Of a stretch of DNA of 7,809 nucleotides, positions 1-4,236 are shown piece by piece. The position numbers and the translations under genes are program-made. Each line of letters opens with the position of its first letter. The first letter of the stretch is position 1. This stretch comes from Chitinophagaceae bacterium (GTDB lineage Bacteria; Bacteroidota; Bacteroidia; Chitinophagales; Chitinophagaceae): positions 1 through 7,809 of the forward strand of contig JAICHT010000165.1 in assembly GCA_025924755.1 (NCBI GenBank), read 5' to 3'. The notes below the pieces were generated by a model, which saw only the letters and a list, made by a program, of their open reading frames with translations, was not told the origin of the DNA and did not search any database.

Positions 1-59
1 AAGGACGAGCATAATACGGTTTCTCATAAAAAAATAAAGCAGGCGCATGGATTAAAGAC

Positions 60-875
60 TTATTCATGGGCTATGAAAACCGGCAATTTATGTTTTCCAA
101 TTACATCATATACAAAGCTCTTTTTAAAAAACTGGGAAAATTCTGAACGACTGAAAGAACCACTTACTACAAAACTGGCTTTGTTGTTATTTAACCACGC
201 AGTAAAGGAGTCCGCATTACCATGCAAAGTTAAAAAGCTGATATTTTTAAAATGGCTGGATGCAAGTTCTTTAATACTTTCCTTGCCTGGAAAATCGTTT
301 CGGGCTTCTGTTCCGTACACTAAAGTAGTTTTCAGGTGGCACAATTCGGGAAACAAATACATAAACTGTTTAATAGCATATACGGAAGACCTGCTTCCAT
401 CGTAAGCCAGAATAATATGATTGGGAAATTCAAAATGCTCAGGCACTATAACCACCGGGCATTCAGAACCATGCAAGGCATCTTTTAAAGTAGGATTTGA
501 TATGCCGGTACCTAAGTATTCATAAAACTTCTCACTGCCAATTATAAGCAAATCTGCAAAGCGGCTTTCCTTTTTCAAAGCGGGATAAGTGACCAAATCG
601 GAATCGTCATGAATTGTACAGGCCATTTTATTATTAGCACACTGCGTCTTAAACCATTCTATATTATTACCCCCTGCATCTTCCTCATTATCTTCAATTG
701 GCATAACCACTAATCCCGATTGCAAGTCTGTAAAACGCCAGGCACTTGCCAGATCTAACTGTGGCAGGAAAACACCCGTTAATACAATAGGACTTAAATT
801 GTTTAACCTGCTGGCAAAATTAAAAGCACCTTCAGAAACGTGTGTTCCGTTAAATGCTATAAGTATCTTTTTCAT
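60..875 (-). CDS. Tandem-domain universal stress protein (USP paralog 1)
   Basis: A 271-residue cytoplasmic protein made of two UspA-type alpha/beta domains. Domain 1 starts with the strand MKKILIAFNG and runs to about residue 146 (CPVVIVPE). Domain 2 starts near residue 153 with IILAYDGSRSS and ends LPVFIAHE. In UspA families the nucleotide loop is G-2x-G-9x-G-S/T. Here domain 2 shows GSFS at 239-242 and then K252-S253, so the second and third glycines are replaced by Ser and Lys. Domain 1 has no such loop. ATP binding may therefore be altered or lost. The frame is open 17 codons further upstream (to 926), but I chose the ATG at 875 because it begins exactly at the conserved first strand and matches the start of the paralog at 3247-4068. 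By eye roughly half the residues are shared with that paralog, and about 60% over residues 101-150. It lies 122 bases after the cytochrome operon and probably has its own promoter. The precise role is unknown; USPs usually support survival under starvation or low oxygen. Confidence 0.9.
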   Translation of the reverse strand: MKKILIAFNGTHVSEGAFNFASRLNNLSPIVLTGVFLPQLDLASAWRFTDLQSGLVVMPIEDNEEDAGGNNIEWFKTQCANNKMACTIHDDSDLVTYPALKKESRFADLLIIGSEKFYEYLGTGISNPTLKDALHGSECPVVIVPEHFEFPNHIILAYDGSRSSVYAIKQFMYLFPELCHLKTTLVYGTEARNDFPGKESIKELASSHFKNISFLTLHGNADSFTAWLNNNKASFVVSGSFSRSEFSQFFKKSFVYDVIGKHKLPVFIAHE

Positions 876-948
876 AACTAATCTAATTATGTGTGTAACG
901 TTTAGAGTTGAGTAGTACCGAGCCAAACCGCTTCTCCTTTTTGGGTGC

Positions 949-988
949 TTACATATAACACTACCTCACCTGATATAATATACTAAGC
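949..988 (-). promoter_or_regulatory. Putative promoter/operator of USP paralog 1, shared with paralog 2
   Basis: Read on the minus strand this segment holds TTAGTAT (plus 980-986), an 8-base spacer, AGGTGAG (plus 965-971), then TAG and TTAT. The same blocks in the same order occur upstream of the other USP gene at 4088-4128, with a 12-base spacer. The flanking sequence is not otherwise alike and the distance to the start codon differs (about 90 against 34 bases), so the blocks look conserved for a reason. It does not match the usual Bacteroidota promoter (TTG, about 20 bases, TAnnTTTG). It could be an activator site, an alternative sigma-factor promoter, or a remnant of the gene duplication. 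Confidence 0.4.
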
Positions 989-997
989 AGAAACAAT

Positions 998-1270
998 TCA
1001 GTTATTGGCACTTTTCATGAAGTCCATAATTTTATTGATCTCTGTTTTAGAAATGTTAGCTCTTACCTGCATATGGGTGCCTACAATATCCCAGTTGGCA
1101 TCACTGAATTCGCCAGGCCCCGGTGCATTATGGCAACGGTTGCAGTTCTCCGCCCATAACTGGGCACCTGATTTTGATGCCGCATTTTTAGAAACATAAC
1201 AGCCGCTCATTGATACAATACTAATAACAGTCACGAGGATAAGCATTATCATAATGAAAATCTTTTTCAT
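998..1270 (-). CDS. Small lipid-anchored monoheme cytochrome c
   Basis: A 90-residue lipoprotein cytochrome. Residues 1-23 form a signal peptide (MKK, then a hydrophobic core) ending in the lipobox MSGC, so Cys24 should be lipid-modified, leaving a mature protein of only 67 residues. A single heme-binding site CNRCH lies at 43-47, preceded by the usual helix GAQLWAEN. The distal heme ligand is probably Met67 in the motif THMQVRAN; Met82 and Met85 are alternatives. The C-terminal segment SKTEINKIMDFMKSA resembles the last helix of class I cytochromes c. The protein would face the periplasm or be exported to the outer membrane and carry one electron at a time. It starts 17 bases after the porin stop codon and is the last gene of a cytochrome-porin-cytochrome operon, which suggests a shared electron-transfer role. 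The heme site and lipobox are clear; the partner is not. Confidence 0.85.
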   Translation of the reverse strand: MKKIFIMIMLILVTVISIVSMSGCYVSKNAASKSGAQLWAENCNRCHNAPGPGEFSDANWDIVGTHMQVRANISKTEINKIMDFMKSANN

Positions 1271-1287
1271 AACTTTTGATTTAAAAT

Positions 1288-2391
1288 TTAGAAGCCAAAA
1301 ACTACTTGTGCATAAACAGTATGGGGAGTATCCTCTCGTTGCTGATAGGAAACTTTTATCAGGCTATTCCAGTTCAACCAATAGTCCAGCGCATATTCAG
1401 TAGAAGTGATATTACTGCCACCCCAAGGAGCATCTACAGGCCGTTTAAAATAAGAATACCGCCCGGCCAGCTCCAGCTTATTAAAGAATTTATTCGTTAC
1501 CAAAGTGGGTCGTATGCTGGCAGAAGCATAATAGCAGTAAGGTGAATTAGGAAAGCTGTATTCAAGGCCATCGCTTTTTAAATATACCGCAGTTTTGCCT
1601 ACCTTTTGATGCCTGTACTCTCCATTAATTCTTATGGTGCTTTTAATGGGATCGATAGTGGTATAATAGTTTGCATCAACAGCCTGCATATCCAAACTTA
1701 CATTCTCATTTGGCGTTCCCAGATCGCCTGTTTTGGATTTGTGCTGTATAGAAAATCCTACTTCCAGGCTTGCGTTGGAAAGGGGTAGTAAAGCCACCCT
1801 TCCGCCATAAGCCTTACCGTTATTATTTGCTCGGTAAGCTTCATATTCAAACTGACCTGCATTGGCTGAATCTGTTAATAACTGTGGCCCGTTTACTACA
1901 TACAGATCATATAACAACTTCATATCGCCAAAAGGTAAAGAGCCTATAGCTCCCACGCCTGTTTCTACCGAAGCCCCAATTCCACCGTCTCCAAAGCCCG
2001 CCGGATCAGAAGCAAAACGATTTAAAAAACCTTCTGCAAACCGGCCGCGGTAAGTTCCAAACTTTGGCAGAAACCGTCCCGCATGTAAAATAAGATATCG
2101 GTTTACTATATAACACATATTAGCATACTCCAGCCCAAGGTCCACCTCTCCTCCCCCGGTTTCAATTTCCATTTCAGATTCCACAAAAAGCTTATCAGAT
2201 ATCTTCCAAAGAAAAATGGGTTTGAAATTTACATCGCCAAAGCTTTTTTGCTCATTGTTAGAAGTATACGTTACATCTGCGTTTCCGTAAACAACAAACT
2301 TATTTTGACCCGATGCTTTGGGTAGTAATTGTGCCTGTAATAAATCTCCTGCCAGAAAAGTAAGAGATAGCATAAGCAGTATCTTTTTCAT
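1288..2391 (-). CDS. Outer-membrane beta-barrel porin-like protein
   Basis: A 367-residue protein with a Sec signal peptide (residues 1-20, probable cleavage after LQA, mature start QLLPKAS). The rest is a series of alternating polar and hydrophobic strands rich in Tyr, Phe and Gly, typical of a beta barrel. Examples are KFVVYGNADVTYTS, LFVESEMEIET, LILHAGRFLPKFGTY (101-114) and TVYAQVVFGF, and the protein ends in the terminal Phe expected for assembly by the Bam machinery. The segment GRFLPKFGTYRGRF resembles the conserved stretch of a Bacteroidota porin group in which GRF-x-x-P/K-FG-x-Y is common. No CxxCH or TonB box is visible, so it is not itself a cytochrome or a TonB-dependent receptor. 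It begins 4 bases after the upstream cytochrome gene and is followed 17 bases later by a lipocytochrome gene, so it is almost certainly co-transcribed with both. It may pass small solutes or house a cytochrome; the substrate cannot be read from sequence. Confidence 0.82.
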   Translation of the reverse strand: MKKILLMLSLTFLAGDLLQAQLLPKASGQNKFVVYGNADVTYTSNNEQKSFGDVNFKPIFLWKISDKLFVESEMEIETGGGEVDLGLEYANMCYIVNRYLILHAGRFLPKFGTYRGRFAEGFLNRFASDPAGFGDGGIGASVETGVGAIGSLPFGDMKLLYDLYVVNGPQLLTDSANAGQFEYEAYRANNNGKAYGGRVALLPLSNASLEVGFSIQHKSKTGDLGTPNENVSLDMQAVDANYYTTIDPIKSTIRINGEYRHQKVGKTAVYLKSDGLEYSFPNSPYCYYASASIRPTLVTNKFFNKLELAGRYSYFKRPVDAPWGGSNITSTEYALDYWLNWNSLIKVSYQQREDTPHTVYAQVVFGF

Positions 2392-2395
2392 ATTG

Positions 2396-2812
2396 TTACT
2401 TTTTAGGATTTTTAGCGAGTGTTCTAATATAGTTCACCAGCTCCCAGCGCTGATTATCGGTAAGAGCCAGTTTGTATTCTGGCATTGGATTATGGCCTTC
2501 ACTTATTTTCCAAAATAGAGAACCGTCGGTTTCTTTTTGAACAATATCAGAGGAATGATCGGCTGGTTTTGGATTTAATGCCGCAGCTGCAGGCCCATCT
2601 CCGCGGCCTTTGCTTCCATGGCAAGGCGCACAATTTGCCGTGTATAATTGCTTGCCTTCCTTTAATACCGTGGTATTACCAGCATATGGATTTTTTAAAT
2701 TGTCCGCTTCTTTCGGTGCATTCCATTTTGGTTGAGCCTGTAAACTTTGTGTTGCAATAAGAGCCAATAATAAAATAAGCAAGGTTGCCCTTTTCTTGTG
2801 AGACTTTTTCAT
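2396..2812 (-). CDS. Secreted monoheme class I cytochrome c
   Basis: A 138-residue periplasmic cytochrome c. Residues 1-26 form a signal peptide (basic KKSHKKR, hydrophobic LLILLLALIA, cleavage near LQA-Q). The heme site is CAPCH at 61-65, followed by GSKGRGDGPAA, which is typical of cytochrome c6/cbb3-subunit-III-like domains. The axial methionine is Met110 in GHNPMPEY, and the last helix is NQRWELVNYIRTLAK. The frame is open for 45 codons upstream (to 2947), but that stretch has no recognisable domain and would bury the signal peptide, so I chose the ATG at 2812, which directly precedes a normal export signal. It is the first gene of a tight operon with the porin (4-base gap) and the small lipocytochrome. 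It probably shuttles electrons in the periplasm. Donor and acceptor are unknown, because no oxidase, dehydrogenase or reductase gene is present in the window. Confidence 0.9.
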   Translation of the reverse strand: MKKSHKKRATLLILLLALIATQSLQAQPKWNAPKEADNLKNPYAGNTTVLKEGKQLYTANCAPCHGSKGRGDGPAAAALNPKPADHSSDIVQKETDGSLFWKISEGHNPMPEYKLALTDNQRWELVNYIRTLAKNPKK

Positions 2813-2842
2813 TGTAGATAAATTGTATATTAAAGCTATTAT

Positions 2843-2859
2843 GCAATGAGTGGCAATGA
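2843..2859. repeat. Tandem GCAATGA repeat, 10-base period
   Basis: GCAATGA occurs at 2843-2849 and again at 2853-2859, one helical turn apart, 31 bases upstream of the cytochrome c start codon (minus-strand reading TCATTGC, 3 bases, TCATTGC). It could be a direct-repeat protein-binding site or chance. The minus-strand reading superficially resembles a sigma-54 promoter, but the spacing is wrong. Confidence 0.3.
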
Positions 2860-3033
2860 AATGATAGTCATCATAGAAGATATTGATGCTTATCATTAAG
2901 TACACATCTTTATAGAAGAAAACATTTATCAAATCAGACGTTTGCATCAGCCCTCTTTTATTTTCCCGTTTAATCCTAGAAAAAGAGTGACCACGATATT
3001 GTTCAACCTAAATAATCAGAATCGGTAAAGTGC

Positions 3034-3097
3034 TTTGATTAAACAGGGTATAAACATTTCAGCATTTGATTCGAACAATGCCAGGTTGATTAATCAA
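3034..3097. promoter_or_regulatory. Phased TTGATT repeats with a 12-base palindrome
   Basis: TTGATT occurs at 3035-3040, 3066-3071 and 3086-3091. The start-to-start distances are 31 and 20 bases, close to three and two helical turns. The first two lie within a longer similar word (TTTGATT, 1-2 bases, AACA or AAACA; 3034-3045 and 3065-3077). The third lies within the perfect palindrome TTGATTAATCAA (3086-3097). FNR/CRP-family regulators bind TTGAT-N4-ATCAA; this palindrome has the right half sites but a spacer of only 2, so it is not a canonical FNR box. It lies about 275 bases before the cytochrome operon. An operator is plausible but unproven. Confidence 0.35.
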
Positions 3098-3190
3098 TTA
3101 AAAATCTAGTCCTGGTATGGGCACACGAAAAGTGATTAGAATTTTTTCGTTGTAATGGATAGTTGCTTATAAGAAGATGGTAACATTAAA

Positions 3191-3233
3191 GTCACTTCAA
3201 AGAAACTTTATTAAATATATTTTTACAAGTGAC
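3191..3233 (-). terminator. Possible weak terminator or operator after USP paralog 2
   Basis: GTCACTT (3191-3197) and AAGTGAC (3227-3233) form perfect 7-base inverted arms around a 29-base A+T-rich loop, which itself contains AAAG-N3-CTTT (3199-3209). It begins 13 bases beyond the USP stop codon, and in the minus-strand transcript the second arm is followed by TTTAATG. The long loop and short T-run make this a weak intrinsic terminator. A protein-binding site is equally possible. Confidence 0.25.
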
Positions 3234-3246
3234 ATTGATAATTTTA

Positions 3247-4068
3247 TTAGGTGTGAGCAATAAATAATGGTAACTTATGTTCTGCAATTACTTCAGCTAC
3301 AAAACTTTTTCTAAAGAATTGAGACAGCATCGTACGTCCAAAAGAACCACTGATCAGAATAGCATTTTTCTCTTCATCCAACCAGGATGTCAAGTATTTC
3401 TTCGGATTGATATTTAATTTTAAAAGGCTCAGGTTTGTATAATGTTGACCGACCAATTCTTCTATATAATTTTCATCAGGCATTTTCTCGACTCCCGCTT
3501 CTCTAAAAAAAATCAACAGTGTTTCATTATCACATAATTCCGGTAATAAATAGGCAAATTGTTTAATTGCATGAACGGAAGACGCGCTGCCATCATACAA
3601 TAAAATATTTCGTTGTGGAAAATGGAATGTTTCCGGCACCACCACCACGGGGCATTCTGCAGTGTGAAACACGTCCTTCATATGATTGTTTAAGTCTTCT
3701 TCATTCAAGCTTTCATAAAACTTTTCACTGCTAATAATAAGCAAATCAGCAAATCGTGTTTCATCAATAAGTTCCGGAAGCACAATCCCTCCCAGGTCTC
3801 TATGTACACCATATTTTAAGTTGTTGTTTTGACAAAACATCTTAAAACGTTCCACGTTTTGCCCTGCCTCATCATCAGGTACTTCTTCTAATATAGGTAT
3901 GGCAGGCACTACAAGCGTGTTCATATCACTCCACAGGTACGAATATTTTGTTTGAGGAATATAAACACCTGTTACTAATATTGGCTGCATCTTGTTAAGC
4001 TGGACGGCAAAGTTTAAAGCACTATCAGGAAAGTAACTGCCATTAAAAGTGATAATTACTATTTTCAT
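3247..4068 (-). CDS. Tandem-domain universal stress protein (USP paralog 2)
   Basis: A 273-residue cytoplasmic protein with two UspA-type domains. Domain 1 begins MKIVIITFNGS and ends near residue 146 (CPVVVVPE). Domain 2 begins near residue 154 (ILLYDGSASSVHAIKQF) and ends LPLFIAHT. The second-domain nucleotide loop reads GSFG at 241-244, nine residues, then K254-S255. It therefore keeps the first two glycines of the ATP-binding motif G-2x-G-9x-G-S/T but has Lys at the third. Domain 1 has SSEKFYES at the equivalent place and no loop. The start at 4068 coincides with the first conserved strand and aligns without offset to the paralog at 60-875. It lies 168 bases after the phosphorylase gene and probably has its own promoter (motif at 4088-4128). 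It may act as an ATP-responsive stress protein; partner and output are unknown. Confidence 0.92.
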   Translation of the reverse strand: MKIVIITFNGSYFPDSALNFAVQLNKMQPILVTGVYIPQTKYSYLWSDMNTLVVPAIPILEEVPDDEAGQNVERFKMFCQNNNLKYGVHRDLGGIVLPELIDETRFADLLIISSEKFYESLNEEDLNNHMKDVFHTAECPVVVVPETFHFPQRNILLYDGSASSVHAIKQFAYLLPELCDNETLLIFFREAGVEKMPDENYIEELVGQHYTNLSLLKLNINPKKYLTSWLDEEKNAILISGSFGRTMLSQFFRKSFVAEVIAEHKLPLFIAHT

Positions 4069-4087
4069 TATAGAAGAGTTTAGATGT

Positions 4088-4128
4088 TTGTAAATAAGCT
4101 ACTCACCTAAGTAAGATAGCATACTAAA
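4088..4128 (-). promoter_or_regulatory. Putative promoter/operator of USP paralog 2
   Basis: On the minus strand: TTAGTAT (plus 4121-4127), a 12-base spacer, AGGTGAG (plus 4102-4108), then TAGCTTATTTACAA. This repeats the order seen upstream of the other USP gene (949-988) and ends about 20 bases before the ATG. The closeness to the start codon leaves room for only a short leader, if this is the promoter itself. The rest of the gap (4129-4236) shows only a 7-base inverted repeat, GGAAAGC/GCTTTCC (4149-4155 and 4190-4196), and a small ATGGT-T-ACCAT palindrome (4222-4232). Confidence 0.4.
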
Positions 4129-4236
4129 AGAACCACATAAATGATCCTGGAAAGCCCAGTCACTGATTTTGGTTGGCATTATATTACCTGCTTTCCCTTT
4201 TTTAATTTTTATAGCCAATTTATGGTTACCATCGTT

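Larger units (their letters stand above)
2813..3246. other. Non-coding region upstream of the cytochrome-porin operon
   Basis: This is the longest gene-free stretch (434 bases). I see no protein-like reading frame. The in-frame extension of the cytochrome gene to 2947 is open but has no recognisable domain. The stretch contains a tandem GCAATGA repeat (2843-2859), phased TTGATT words with a palindrome (3034-3097), and a long-loop inverted repeat just after the USP gene (3191-3233). I found no clean TTG-N19/20-TAnnTTTG promoter. The nearest match on the minus strand is TTG (plus 3226-3228), 20 bases, then TTTCTTTG (plus 3198-3205), with one mismatch in the -7 box. It would give a leader of about 380 bases and overlaps the inverted repeat. 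The region is long enough to hold a regulated promoter or a small RNA, but neither is demonstrated. Confidence 0.6.

Noticed and set aside
1..59. Minus-strand frame beginning at ATG 48 and open to the window edge, 11 bases after the USP stop; could be the start of a further gene.
   Set aside because: Only 16 codons are visible, with no recognisable motif or signal; too short to call.
73..405. Plus-strand open frame opposite USP paralog 1.
   Set aside because: Lies entirely within a well-supported gene on the other strand and has no recognisable domain; same for the other plus-strand frames, such as 5681-6139 and 7224-7598.
1288..2391. TonB-dependent receptor or Cyc2-type fused cytochrome-porin.
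   Set aside because: At 367 residues it is too short for a TonB-dependent receptor, has no plug domain, and contains no CxxCH heme site.
2840..2860. Sigma-54-like promoter reading TTGCCAC-TCA-TTGCA on the minus strand.
   Set aside because: The spacer between the two boxes is one base short and the GG of the -24 box is not conserved; sigma-54 spacing is strict.
2813..2947. In-frame N-terminal extension of the first cytochrome c.
   Set aside because: Would place 45 residues before a clear signal peptide and has no recognisable domain; the export signal argues for the start at 2812.
3086..3097. Canonical FNR box.
   Set aside because: Half sites TTGAT and ATCAA are separated by 2 bases, not 4; retained only as an unassigned palindrome.
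4149..4209. GGAAAGC/GCTTTCC inverted repeat followed by a T-rich run on the plus strand, resembling a terminator.
   Set aside because: The T-run is on the plus strand, where no gene is transcribed toward it, and the loop is 34 bases; on the minus strand no T-run follows.
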